Under the pieces are notes generated by a model. That model was not told the origin of the DNA. It ran no database searches and saw only the letters and a program-made list of their open reading frames with translations. Positions 16,352 to 24,611 of a DNA stretch of 64,000 nt are shown here, one piece after another. The first letter of the stretch is position 1. The number at the start of each line of letters is the position of its first letter. The DNA is from DASZYF01 sp035545535. Its GTDB lineage: Bacteria > Actinomycetota > Actinomycetes > Mycobacteriales > CAJCIY01. A program made the translations under genes and the position numbers. The stretch is taken from the NCBI GenBank assembly GCA_035545535.1, contig DASZYF010000022.1:1-64000 (forward strand), read 5' to 3'.

Positions 16352-17947
16352 GTGAGCCTCCACCTCGCCACGCTGTTCGAGGCGGTGGTCGACGCCGACC
16401 CCGACCGCGAGGTGCTGGTCGTGGGCGACCGGCGGCTCACGTTCCGCGGCCTCGACGAGCGGGCCAACCGGCTCGCGGCCGTGCTCACCGCCGCCGGGAT
16501 CGGGCCGGGCGACCGGGTCGGCCTGCAGCTGGCCAACGGCACCGAGTACCTCGAAGGCATGCTCGCCGCGTTCAAGGTCCGCGCGGTCCCGGTGAACGTG
16601 AACTACCGCTACGTCGAGCGCGAGCTCAGCTACCTCTACCAGGACAGCGGCATCGTCGGGCTGATCTACCACCGCACCTTCGCGCCGCGCGTCACGGGAG
16701 CGCTTGGCGCCATCGCCGACCTGCGCCTGCTGCTCACCGTCGAGGACGGCAGCGATGCCGCACCGGTCGACGGTGCCCGCGACTACGACCAGGCGCTCGC
16801 GGAGGCGTCACCGGCGCGCGTCGCCGTCGCCGGCCGCAGCGACGACGACGAGTACCTCATCTACACGGGCGGCACCACCGGCATGCCGAAGGGCGTCGTG
16901 TGGCGTCACGAGGACATCTTCAAGGCCGGGCTCGGCGGCGGCGACCCGACGCACCTCGGCAACCACGTCGCCGACGAGCGGGAGCTCGCGGAGCGCATGC
17001 CGCCGCCCGGGCTCGTGTCGCTGGGCATCCCGCCGCTCATGCACGCGGCCGCGCACTGGCTCGCGCTGTCGACGTTGCTCACCGGCGGGCGCATCGTGCT
17101 GATGCCGCTGGGCGCGTTCGACCCCGCCGAGGTGTGGGCGACGATCGCGCGCGAGAAGGTGCTGACGCTCGTCATGGTCGGCGACGCCATGGCCAAGCCG
17201 CTCGTCGACGAGCTCGCCGCACACCCCGATGCCTACGACACCTCGTCGCTGTGGGTCATCGCCTCCAGCGGTGCCGCGCTGTCGCAGCACAACAAGGACC
17301 GCCTGCTCGCGCTGCTGCCCGGCCGCATGATCGTCGACTCGCTCGGCTCGTCCGAGACCGGCGTGCTCGGCTCGAAGCAGGGCCAGGGCGGAGCGACGTT
17401 CCAGCTGTCGGACAGCACCGCGGTGCTCACCGAGGACGGCCGCCGGGTCGCGCCCGGGTCGGGCGAGGTCGGCAAGGTCGCGCGGCGCGGCCACGTGCCG
17501 CTGCGCTACCACAACGATCCCGAGAAGTCGGCGCGCACGTTCGTCACCGTCGACGGGGCGCGGTGGGCGCTCACCGGCGATGACGCGACCGTCGAGGCGG
17601 ACGGCACCGTGCGCATGCTCGGCCGCGGCTCGCAGTGCATCAACACCGGCGGCGAGAAGGTCTACCCCGAAGAGGTCGAAGAGGCGGTCAAGTCCTTCGC
17701 GGGCGTCGAGGACGCGGTCGTCGTGGGGGTGCCGGACGAGCGGTGGGGTGAGCGGGTGGCCGCCGTCGTGCAGCTCTCTCCGGGTGGCGCGCTCACTCTG
17801 GCCGACCTGCAGGAGCACGTTCGCGGACGCGTCGCGGGGTACAAGGTGCCGCGTGAGCTCGTGCTCGTCGACAACGTCGTGCGCTCGCCGGCGGGGAAGC
17901 CCGACTACCGGTGGGCCAAGGAACGGGCTCTGGAGGCGGTCTCATGA
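16352..17947 (+). CDS. Acyl-CoA synthetase (AMP-forming, FadD type)
   Basis: The 531-residue enzyme activates a carboxylic acid to acyl-CoA through an acyl-adenylate. Motifs run in normal order: LTFRGLDERANRLAAVL, the phosphate loop YTGGTTGMPKGVVWRHED, SLGSSETG, TGDDATVEADG, and the hinge/lysine end VRSPAGKPDYRWAKE. The sequence style (HEDIFKAGLGGGDP, PPLMHAAAHW) resembles the long-chain and steroid-acid ligases of mycobacterial FadD19/FadD17 type, so a bulky hydrophobic acid is likely, by inference. Start GTG 16352. Its stop overlaps the next start as ATGA, coupling it to the WS/DGAT-like protein. Confidence 0.92.
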   Translation: MSLHLATLFEAVVDADPDREVLVVGDRRLTFRGLDERANRLAAVLTAAGIGPGDRVGLQLANGTEYLEGMLAAFKVRAVPVNVNYRYVERELSYLYQDSGIVGLIYHRTFAPRVTGALGAIADLRLLLTVEDGSDAAPVDGARDYDQALAEASPARVAVAGRSDDDEYLIYTGGTTGMPKGVVWRHEDIFKAGLGGGDPTHLGNHVADERELAERMPPPGLVSLGIPPLMHAAAHWLALSTLLTGGRIVLMPLGAFDPAEVWATIAREKVLTLVMVGDAMAKPLVDELAAHPDAYDTSSLWVIASSGAALSQHNKDRLLALLPGRMIVDSLGSSETGVLGSKQGQGGATFQLSDSTAVLTEDGRRVAPGSGEVGKVARRGHVPLRYHNDPEKSARTFVTVDGARWALTGDDATVEADGTVRMLGRGSQCINTGGEKVYPEEVEEAVKSFAGVEDAVVVGVPDERWGERVAAVVQLSPGGALTLADLQEHVRGRVAGYKVPRELVLVDNVVRSPAGKPDYRWAKERALEAVS

Positions 17948-19341
17948 CGCAGCTGACGGCGATGGATGCGGCGTTCCTCTACACCGAGTCCGAGAACCAA
18001 CCCATGCAGGTCGCGGGGTTGATGATCCTCGACCCCGCGCAGGGGGAGGGCTACAGCGCCGCACGCTTCCGGCAGGTGCTCGAGGAGCGCGCACACCTCG
18101 TGCCGGCCTTCGGGCGCAAGCTCCGCGAGGTGCCGCTGCACCTGGACCAGCCGTACTGGGCACCCGAGGACCAGCTCGACCTCGATGCGCACTTCCACCG
18201 CATGGACTGCCCGTCCCCGGGCGATGACCGGGCGCTGGGCCGGCTCGTCGGCGACATCGCCGGCCAGCTGCTCGACCGTTCGCGACCGCTGTTCGAGATC
18301 TGGCTCATCGAAGGGCTGACGGGCGGTCGCGTCGCGCTCGTCGCGAAGGTGCACCACTCGACGATGTACGGCACGGCGAGCGCGAACATGATGGCGCAGC
18401 TGCTCGACCTCACGCCGGAGGTGCGCAGCGTCGACGGCGAGGTCGCACCGGTCCACGAGGAGGCGCCGTCGACGGTGGCCGTCCTCGGGCACGCCGCGTG
18501 GCACGCGGCCGGCATGCCGTTGCGGATCGGTCGCGGGCTCATCGGCGGCGTCGGACGGGTCGGCGGCCTCGTGGGCTTCGCCGCCGGGAGCCTGCTCGGC
18601 CGCGGCGAAGGCAAGCTGCCGATCCGTGCGCCCCGCTCCCTGATCAACGGTCCGCTCGCACCGGGTCGCGAGACAGCGTTCGTCGGCGTCCCGTTCGACG
18701 ACGTGCGCGCTGTCCGCAAGGCGCACGGGACCAAGGTGAACGACGTCGTGCTCACGCTCGTGACCGACGGGTTGCGCCAGTACCTCGACAAGCGCGGCGC
18801 CCTTCCCGCCTCGCCACTCATCGCGGGGGTGCCGCAGGTCGTCGCCGCCGGAGCGAACGCGGGGACCGACACGCTGAACACGCTGCTCGTGCCGCTGCCC
18901 GTGCAGGAGGCCGACCCGGTCGCGCAGCTGCACCAGATCGCGGCGTTCAGCGAGCAGTCGAAGCAGCTCGGCGACCTGATGGGGCCCGAGACGATCGCGG
19001 GCATGGCGCAGATCGTGCCGCCGCCGGTCATCATCGGCGGCCGGCGGGCGCTGCGCGGACTGAAGCTCAGCAAGCTGCTCCCGCCGCTGATGTCGCTCAT
19101 CGTCTCCAACGTCCAGGGACCGCCCATCCCGCTGTGGTGCGCGGGTGCGAAGCTCGTCGGCCTGTTCCCGTTCGGCCCGCTGCTCGCGGGCTCGGGCCTG
19201 AACGTCACCGTGCTGTCGAACAACGGGAACCTCGACATCGGACTGATGGCCTGCCCCGACCTCGTCGACGACGTGTGGGAGATCGCCGAGGCCATGCCGC
19301 AGACGCTCGCGCGGCTGCTCGCGGACGCGCCGCGCACCTGA
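17944..19341 (+). CDS. WS/DGAT-family acyltransferase with altered catalytic motif
   Basis: The 465-residue protein aligns along its length with WS/DGATs: TAMDAAFLYTESENQPMQV, PLFEIWLIEGL, and the NVQGPPIPLWCAGAKL signature. The catalytic motif, however, reads HHSTMYG at residues 137-143 instead of HHxxxDG: the general-base histidine pair is kept but the aspartate is a tyrosine (TAC for GAC, one base). The paralogue at 13703 has the normal motif at the same residue numbers. It may be a specialised acyltransferase, a slow one, or a non-catalytic partner. It is coupled to the upstream ligase, which would supply the acyl-CoA. Confidence 0.88.
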   Translation: MTQLTAMDAAFLYTESENQPMQVAGLMILDPAQGEGYSAARFRQVLEERAHLVPAFGRKLREVPLHLDQPYWAPEDQLDLDAHFHRMDCPSPGDDRALGRLVGDIAGQLLDRSRPLFEIWLIEGLTGGRVALVAKVHHSTMYGTASANMMAQLLDLTPEVRSVDGEVAPVHEEAPSTVAVLGHAAWHAAGMPLRIGRGLIGGVGRVGGLVGFAAGSLLGRGEGKLPIRAPRSLINGPLAPGRETAFVGVPFDDVRAVRKAHGTKVNDVVLTLVTDGLRQYLDKRGALPASPLIAGVPQVVAAGANAGTDTLNTLLVPLPVQEADPVAQLHQIAAFSEQSKQLGDLMGPETIAGMAQIVPPPVIIGGRRALRGLKLSKLLPPLMSLIVSNVQGPPIPLWCAGAKLVGLFPFGPLLAGSGLNVTVLSNNGNLDIGLMACPDLVDDVWEIAEAMPQTLARLLADAPRT

Positions 19342-19402
19342 GAGGACTGTCGCCGACCCGACAGTCCGGGCCGGTCGTGAGGGGTCGACGCGAGTGCATA
19401 CT

Positions 19403-19421
19403 GGCGGTATCAGATACCGCC
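19403..19421. promoter_or_regulatory. Palindrome upstream of the TetR gene, candidate operator
   Basis: GGCGGTAT (19403-19410) is mirrored exactly by ATACCGCC (19414-19421) around CAG, and ATACC-GCC-GGTAT (19414-19426) overlaps it. It lies about 50-90 bases upstream of the possible TetR start sites, as expected for an autoregulatory operator. It differs from the CCCTGAC palindromes found elsewhere in the block. Confidence 0.6.
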
Positions 19422-19508
19422 GGTATTTCACGATGCGGTCGGTGCTGATCGAGGCGGCTGGGGGGTTGCCATGGGCACGGGGAACGCAACGACGAACGAG
19501 GCGGTCGC

Positions 19509-20396
19509 GTGGTTCGCACGGCAGGCGCGGATGGAGCGGATGATCACGGACCTTCGGGCCGCTCCGGGTCCGTCGCCGATGGGGCCCGCTCACCGGCTCC
19601 CGGCGCCGGCCGCCGAGCCGGCGCCTCCGTGCAACGCACAGCTGTCGGCGCCGGGACGCGCCCCCACGCGTCCCGGCGCTCGACCCCGGCCGGCTCGGCG
19701 CCGCGTCGCGAGCGCCTGACCCGCGAGCAGCAGAAGGCCCGCACCCGCGACGACCTGCTCGCGGCCGCGGGCCTGCTGTTCGCCCGTCAGGGGTTCTTCG
19801 CGACGTCGGTCGACGACATCGCCGCCGAGGCGCACCTCACCAAGGGCGCGGTCTACTCGCACTTCGCCAACAAGGACGAGCTGCTGCTCGCCGTCCTCGA
19901 CGGCTACTGGAACGGCACCTGGCGTCAGCGCCTGAGCGACGAGAGCATCCTGCTCGACGCGGCACCGCCGGCCGCGGCATCCGCGTCGTTCTTCGACGTC
20001 GCGATCATCAAGGAGCGGGAGTGGTGGCTGCTCTGGCTCGAAGCGCTGCTGCTCGCGACGCGCAACCCGGCGATCCACGACCGCCTCGTGCAGATCGACA
20101 CCCCGACGCGCACCGAGGCGCAAGGGCTGCTCGCCGCGGCCGTGGAGGCGTCGGGTGGCCGGCTGTCCGCGCCGATCGAGAGCGTGCTCACCGCGTTCTT
20201 CGGGCTCGGTCGCGGCATCGGCCTCGAGCAGCTCGTGCGACCGGGCCTGATCGACGAGCAGATGTTCGGTCGGCTCCTCGGCGCGATCCTGCGGGAGTTC
20301 CTCGAGCTGCCCGGCGCTGCTAGCGCGGCGGCGTCCGCTCCAGCTGCACGGACCGCTCGTCCCGCCAAGCGCGCAGCACGAGGTACTCGCCCTTGA
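19509..20396 (+). CDS. TetR-family transcriptional regulator
   Basis: The helix-turn-helix is clear: LTREQQKARTRDDLLAAAGLLFARQGFFATSVDDIAAEAHLTKGAVYSHFANKDELLLAVL in pattern (the core VDDIAAEAHLTKGAVYSHF is visible), followed by a helical ligand domain with IKEREWWLLWLEALL and IESVLTAFFGLGRGIG. The start is uncertain. GTG 19509 (295 residues) gives a 65-residue disordered, low-complexity N-terminus; GTG 19629 would shorten it; and a different frame starting at ATG 19471 has a better ribosome site and a more protein-like beginning. The gene's last 77 bases overlap the convergent binding-protein gene. It is the only specific regulator inside the catabolic block. Confidence 0.85.
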   Translation: MVRTAGADGADDHGPSGRSGSVADGARSPAPGAGRRAGASVQRTAVGAGTRPHASRRSTPAGSAPRRERLTREQQKARTRDDLLAAAGLLFARQGFFATSVDDIAAEAHLTKGAVYSHFANKDELLLAVLDGYWNGTWRQRLSDESILLDAAPPAAASASFFDVAIIKEREWWLLWLEALLLATRNPAIHDRLVQIDTPTRTEAQGLLAAAVEASGGRLSAPIESVLTAFFGLGRGIGLEQLVRPGLIDEQMFGRLLGAILREFLELPGAASAAASAPAARTARPAKRAARGTRP

Positions 20397-21384
20397 GGGC
20401 CGCGTGGTCCTGGTTGCCGAAGCCCATCAACGTCCCCGCGTGACCGCTCGTCGCCGGCATCCGCTTCGTGCGTTCGAGCCCGAGCCGGATGCCGTCGCGG
20501 GTGAGGTGGCCGGAGCGCACGATCGCCTCGCCGAGCAGCCGCCCGATGTCGTAGCCGGCGACGCCGACCGAACCTGACGCCGTGCGCTTGTCGAGCTCCA
20601 TCAGCGCGACACGCAACGGGTTGTCGTCGGCGATCGTGTCGACGTAGGTCCAGTCCTCCCAGCCCGCACGCCAGTCCTTGCGCAGGTAGCCGAACATCAA
20701 CGCGGAGTTCGCGACGACCGGCACGGTCCAGGACAGTGCCTCCATGGCGAGGGCGACCGCGCGGGCCGAGACGCCGAGCCCGAGGTAGCAGAGCGACGCC
20801 GGGTTGGCGGTCTTCACCCGGCCGACCGGCCCGGTGAGGTCCTCGGCGAGCGCGGAGACGGTGCACGACATCAGCAGGTCGATGCCCCGGTCGGCGCACG
20901 CGGTGGTGAACGCCTCGGCGTAGCGGCGGCCGACGGGGGAGTCGTCGTAGACGCACCCGGTGGTCATCAGCCCGCGCTCGAGCAGCGTCTGCGCGAGCAG
21001 GATCGGCTCCTCCTCGAGGGAGCCCACCTGGTAGTGGAACATCCAGGCGCTGCGGGTCACCTCGCCTCCGGTGTAGTTGATGCAGGGGATGCGCGCGGCG
21101 TCGGCGAGGTCGCGGGCGACGATGCCGTTGTCGGTGATCGAGGGTCCGACGATGGCGAGGCAGCCGGCCTGGTCGAGCTCCTTGAAGCCGCGCGTGAGCT
21201 CGTGCGCCGAGCCCGAGGGCAGCCCGGTCGCCTGCTGCGGCAGCAGCTCGACGGCCCGGTCGAGCCGGCTGCTGACCGTGGCGAGCCCGAGTCGCAGCGC
21301 GTCCTCGAACGCCCCGTCGCGGGTCGGGAAGTCGTACAGCACGCCGATGAGGACAGGAGCGGGTCCGTCTGCCACCCGCCGCAC
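20320..21384 (-). CDS. Type-1 periplasmic-binding-fold protein without signal peptide
   Basis: The 354-residue protein resembles branched-chain amino-acid/amide-type ABC substrate-binding proteins: PVLIGVLYDFPTRDGAFEDALRLGL at the N-terminus, CLAIVGPSITDNGIVARDLAD, IPCINYTGGEVTRSAWMFHYQVG, VYDDSPVGRRYAEAF and GVAGYDIGRLLGEAI. It has no signal peptide and no lipobox, and no ABC permease or ATPase genes are nearby. It is therefore probably a cytoplasmic ligand-binding protein, perhaps a sensor for a pathway metabolite. Start GTG at 21384, with a 20-bp palindrome 11 bases upstream. The 3' end overlaps the TetR gene. Confidence 0.8.
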   Translation of the reverse strand: MRRVADGPAPVLIGVLYDFPTRDGAFEDALRLGLATVSSRLDRAVELLPQQATGLPSGSAHELTRGFKELDQAGCLAIVGPSITDNGIVARDLADAARIPCINYTGGEVTRSAWMFHYQVGSLEEEPILLAQTLLERGLMTTGCVYDDSPVGRRYAEAFTTACADRGIDLLMSCTVSALAEDLTGPVGRVKTANPASLCYLGLGVSARAVALAMEALSWTVPVVANSALMFGYLRKDWRAGWEDWTYVDTIADDNPLRVALMELDKRTASGSVGVAGYDIGRLLGEAIVRSGHLTRDGIRLGLERTKRMPATSGHAGTLMGFGNQDHAALKGEYLVLRAWRDERSVQLERTPPR

Positions 21385-21394
21385 TCTAGGGTGA

Positions 21395-21414
21395 CCCTGA
21401 CGTTCGTGTCAGGG
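21395..21414. promoter_or_regulatory. 20-bp palindromic operator, copy 1
   Basis: CCCTGACGTTCGTGTCAGGG has 7-bp perfect outer arms. It sits between the divergent starts at 21384 and 21428 and its right edge runs into the GGGAAGG ribosome site of the ligase gene. The site at 24571 has the same length, the same outer arms and the same trailing AAGG. Confidence 0.8.
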
Positions 21415-21427
21415 AAGGTGCTGCGCC

Positions 21428-22900
21428 GTGGGGACCGTTCGCGACGACCTGCGCACCACGGCGGCGGCGCACCCGGACCGGATCGCCCTGCAGGTGGACG
21501 GCGGCCCGTCGCTCACCTACGCCGCGTTCGACCGGCGCGCGGATGCCGTGGCCCGCGGCCTCAGCGACGCGGGCGTGCAGGTCGGTGACCGCGTGGCGCT
21601 CCTGCTCGACAACGCGGCCGCGGCCGACTTCCACGTCGCGTACGTCGCCGCGCACCGCGCCGGTGCGGCGGCCGTCCCCATCAACGCCCGCTACGCCGAC
21701 CGCGAGATCACTCACGTGCTCGGTGATTGTGCGCCGCGGATGGTCGTGAGCGCCGGCCCGCAGCTCGACCGCGTCCGGGCGCTGGCTCCGGCGGGTACGC
21801 GCGTCGTGACCGTGGACGAGATCGCGGCCGTGGACGACAGCCCGCACGACGTGCCGGTGACCGACGACGACCTGGCCGACGTCTTCTACACGTCGGGCAC
21901 CACCGGATTGCCGAAGGGTGTCGCGTCCACGCACGCGAACACGTCGGCCGCGATGCGCCCGCTGCGCGACGGCGGGGTGCTGCTCCACGCGATCCCGCTG
22001 TCGACCTTCACAGGGGTGCACGGGGGCGTGGTCACGCCGCTGCGCCTCGGGTTGACCGCGGTGGTGCTGCCGACGTTCGACACCGCCCGGTTCGCGGCGG
22101 TGATGGAGGAGTCCCGCGCGCAGTCGCTGCTGATGGTGCCGGCACAGATCGCGCTGCTGCTCGACGCCGGCGTGCTCGCGGGGCGGGATGTGTCGTCCGT
22201 GCGCACGGTGATGTTCGGCGGCGCCCCCACGCCTCCCGCGACGGTCGACGCGCTGGGCCAGGCGTTCCCCAACGCGGTGCTGCTCAACGGCTACGGCCTC
22301 ACCGAGGCGGGCGGATCGATCTGCGTGCTCCCACCGGGCGAGGCGTCGAAGCGGCGCGGCTCCGTCGGCAAGCCGCTGCCCGGTGTCGAGGTCAAGGTCG
22401 TCGACGAGGACGGCGACGACGTGCCCACCGGCGAGGTCGGGCAGATCCTGCTGCGCATCGCGGCGGGCAAGCGCTCGTACTTCGGCGACGACGATGCGAC
22501 CGCGCAGACGTGGCGTGACGGCTGGGTGCAGAGCGGCGACCTCGGCCGGCTCGACGAGGACGGCTTCCTCTACGTCGTCGGCCGCACCAAGGACATGATC
22601 ATCCGCGGCGGCTACAACATCTACGCCGTCGAGGTGGAGAGCGCGCTGCACGAGCATCCCGACGTGCTCGAGGCCGCCGTCGTCGGGGTGGAGCACCGCG
22701 TGCTCGGCCAGGACGTGTGCGCGGTGATCCGCCAGCGCGAAGGCACGTCCCCGCTCGACCTCGACGCGGTCCGCGCGTTCCTCGAGGACCGCCTCGCCGA
22801 CTACAAGCGCCCGCGCCGTCTCGAGGTGCGCACCGAGCCCCTGCCGCGCAACGCCATGGGGAAGCTCGACAAGAACGCCATCCGCGCCTCCCTCACCTGA
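21428..22900 (+). CDS. AMP-dependent acyl-CoA synthetase / ligase
   Basis: This second ligase of the block has 490 residues. Its phosphate loop is YTSGTTGLPKGVASTHAN, followed by GYGLTEAGGSICV, SGDLGRLDEDGFLYVVGRTKDMIIRGGYNIYAVEVE-type hinge residues (GRTKDMIIRGGYNIYAVEVE), and the catalytic lysine region LPRNAMGKLDKNAI. It converts a carboxylic acid to its CoA thioester. The two ligases are distant from each other and probably act on different intermediates. GTG 21428 follows AGGGAAGG, which is part of the palindromic operator. Its last eight bases overlap the convergent DUF35 gene. Confidence 0.92.
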   Translation: MGTVRDDLRTTAAAHPDRIALQVDGGPSLTYAAFDRRADAVARGLSDAGVQVGDRVALLLDNAAAADFHVAYVAAHRAGAAAVPINARYADREITHVLGDCAPRMVVSAGPQLDRVRALAPAGTRVVTVDEIAAVDDSPHDVPVTDDDLADVFYTSGTTGLPKGVASTHANTSAAMRPLRDGGVLLHAIPLSTFTGVHGGVVTPLRLGLTAVVLPTFDTARFAAVMEESRAQSLLMVPAQIALLLDAGVLAGRDVSSVRTVMFGGAPTPPATVDALGQAFPNAVLLNGYGLTEAGGSICVLPPGEASKRRGSVGKPLPGVEVKVVDEDGDDVPTGEVGQILLRIAAGKRSYFGDDDATAQTWRDGWVQSGDLGRLDEDGFLYVVGRTKDMIIRGGYNIYAVEVESALHEHPDVLEAAVVGVEHRVLGQDVCAVIRQREGTSPLDLDAVRAFLEDRLADYKRPRRLEVRTEPLPRNAMGKLDKNAIRASLT

Positions 22901-23345
22901 GGTCCGGTTCGAAGAGGGGCAGGGCGGCCTGGTCGCTGACGGGTTCGAACCGGACGCGCACGCGGTCACCGATCTGCACGTCGTCGGCGGGCACGTTCAC
23001 GATGTTCGTCATGAGGCGTGGTCCCTCGTCGAGGTCGACCAGCGCGACGACGTAGGGCAGCAGGTGGCGGAACGAGCGCGACATGTTCTGCCGGATGATC
23101 GTGCGGCTGTACACCGTGCCCGTGCCGGCGGACTCGATCCACTCGACGGGCGAGCGGCACACGAGGCAGTGCACGCGCGGGTACAGCTGGTGGTGATTGC
23201 AAGCGGTGCAGCGCTGCACCAGGAGCTTGCCCTCGAGCGCGGCCGCCCAGTACTGCGCCGCCTCCTGCTCGGGCACGGGCGCGGGGCGCGGCTTCGGCTC
23301 CTTGCGCGGATCCCTACCCGCCTCCGCCTTCGTGGGTTCGCTCAT
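22893..23345 (-). CDS. Zn-ribbon / OB-fold (DUF35) protein, thiolase partner
   Basis: The 150-residue protein has the DUF35 layout: a disordered start, AAQYWAAALEGKLLVQRC, a four-cysteine rubredoxin-like Zn ribbon (CTAC near the start, CLVC after it), then an OB-fold with GTGTVYSRTIIRQNMS and QIGDRVRVRFEPV. DUF35 proteins bind SCP2-type thiolases or aldolases and help position the acyl-CoA, as ChsH2 does for Ltp2 in steroid side-chain cleavage. The thiolase gene lies immediately upstream on the same strand (58 bp), so the pair probably forms one complex. Confidence 0.9.
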   Translation of the reverse strand: MSEPTKAEAGRDPRKEPKPRPAPVPEQEAAQYWAAALEGKLLVQRCTACNHHQLYPRVHCLVCRSPVEWIESAGTGTVYSRTIIRQNMSRSFRHLLPYVVALVDLDEGPRLMTNIVNVPADDVQIGDRVRVRFEPVSDQAALPLFEPDLR

Positions 23346-23403
23346 CGGCCGGCCGCCCGCTCATCGACGGCGGCCGGGGTGCCCCGGGCGGGCTCCGGTG
23401 TGC

Positions 23404-24555
23404 TCACGCCAGCCCCAGCAGCATCGTGGCGCCGGCCGAGAGCATGCCGCCGGTGCCGTGCACGAGCGCGACCTCGGCATCGGGCACCTGCGTCGCGCCG
23501 CCCTCGCCGCGCAGCTGGCGCACCGCCTCGACGATCAGGTACATCCCGCGCATGCCCGGGTGGCAGGCGGACAGCCCGCCGCCGTCGGTGTTGGTCGGCA
23601 GCGCGCCGTCGAAGCGCAGTCGATCGCCCTCCACGAACGCGCCGCCCTCGCCCTTCCCGCAGAAGCCGAGATCCTCGAGCGTCAGCAGCGCGGTGATCGT
23701 GAACGAGTCGTAGATCTGCGCGACGTCGACGTCGGCGGGCGTGAGGCCGGCCCGCGCGAACGCGACCGGGCCGCACTGGGCCGCGGACGACACGGTGAGA
23801 TCGCGCATCTCCGAGATGTTCATCGCGTGCGTGATCGCGTGCGCCGCGCCCAGGACCTGCACCGGCTTCTTCGGACCGTCCGCGGCCCGCTCGGCCGTGG
23901 TGACGACGCAGGCGGCGCCGCCGTCGGAGATGACGCAGCAGTCCAGCATGTGCAGCGGGTCGGCGATCATCCGCGATGCGAGCACGTCATCGACCGTGAG
24001 CGGGTCCTTGTACTGCGCCATCGGGTTGTGCGCGGCGTGCTCGCGCATCGTCACCGCGATCGCGGCGAGCTGCTCCATCGTCGTGCCGTACTGGTGCATG
24101 TGCCGCGCGGCGACGAGCGCGTAGCTGCCCACGAGCGAGTTGCCCCAGATGCCGTCGTAGGCCGCCGGGCCGGGGACGAACGACCCGCCGCCCATCCCGG
24201 TGCCGAGGCGCCGCCCCATGGCGGACAGCTGCACGCTCCCGTACGAGACCAGCACGGTCTCGCACGCGCCGGCCTCGACGGCCTGGACGGCGTGCTCGAC
24301 GAGCACCTCGTAGGACGCGCCGCCGATGTTCGTCTCGTCGATGTGGATCGGCTGCAGGCCCAGGTACTCGCAGACCTGCCCGGCGTACATGGGGGAGAAC
24401 CCGGCCGTCGCGAAGCCGTCGACGTCGGCGTAGGTGAGCCCGGCGTCGGCCAGCGCGCGGTCGGATGCCTGGGCGTGCACGCCCATCTCCGAGAACGCGG
24501 GGAGCATCGGGTAGTCGCTCGTCGCGACGCCCGCGATCACGGCCTTCCTCACCAT
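23404..24555 (-). CDS. SCP2/Ltp-type thiolase-like protein
   Basis: The 383-residue protein begins MVRKAVIAGVATSDYPML and shows FATAGFSP, ETNIGGASYEVLVEHAV, HMHQYGTTMEQLAAIAV, DGGAACVVTT, and IYDSFTITALLTLEDLGFCGKGEGGAF-like landmarks (YDSFTITALLTLEDLGF is visible). The last is the typical block of lipid-transfer-protein thiolases and Ltp2 aldolases. Together with the adjacent DUF35 protein this suggests thiolytic or retro-aldol carbon-carbon cleavage of a CoA ester. Start ATG 24555 is preferred over the longer frame because the conserved N-terminus begins there and the operator palindrome lies just upstream. Confidence 0.9.
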   Translation of the reverse strand: MVRKAVIAGVATSDYPMLPAFSEMGVHAQASDRALADAGLTYADVDGFATAGFSPMYAGQVCEYLGLQPIHIDETNIGGASYEVLVEHAVQAVEAGACETVLVSYGSVQLSAMGRRLGTGMGGGSFVPGPAAYDGIWGNSLVGSYALVAARHMHQYGTTMEQLAAIAVTMREHAAHNPMAQYKDPLTVDDVLASRMIADPLHMLDCCVISDGGAACVVTTAERAADGPKKPVQVLGAAHAITHAMNISEMRDLTVSSAAQCGPVAFARAGLTPADVDVAQIYDSFTITALLTLEDLGFCGKGEGGAFVEGDRLRFDGALPTNTDGGGLSACHPGMRGMYLIVEAVRQLRGEGGATQVPDAEVALVHGTGGMLSAGATMLLGLA

Positions 24556-24570
24556 GGCGGCCCGACAGTA

Positions 24571-24590
24571 CCCTGACACGAGTGTCAGGG
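24571..24590. promoter_or_regulatory. 20-bp palindromic operator, copy 2
   Basis: CCCTGACACGAGTGTCAGGG is a palindrome with perfect 9-bp arms and a 2-nt centre. It lies between the divergent starts at 24555 and 24612. It differs from copy 1 at the four central-left positions only and is followed by the same GAAGG-type ribosome region. Confidence 0.85.
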
Positions 24591-24611
24591 AAGGCGTAGG
24601 GAGGATCGTCA

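Noticed and set aside
13703..19341. HHxxxDG motifs suggesting nonribosomal peptide condensation domains
   Set aside because: No adenylation-carrier modules follow, the free-standing ligases lack carrier domains, and the flanking motifs are those of WS/DGAT.
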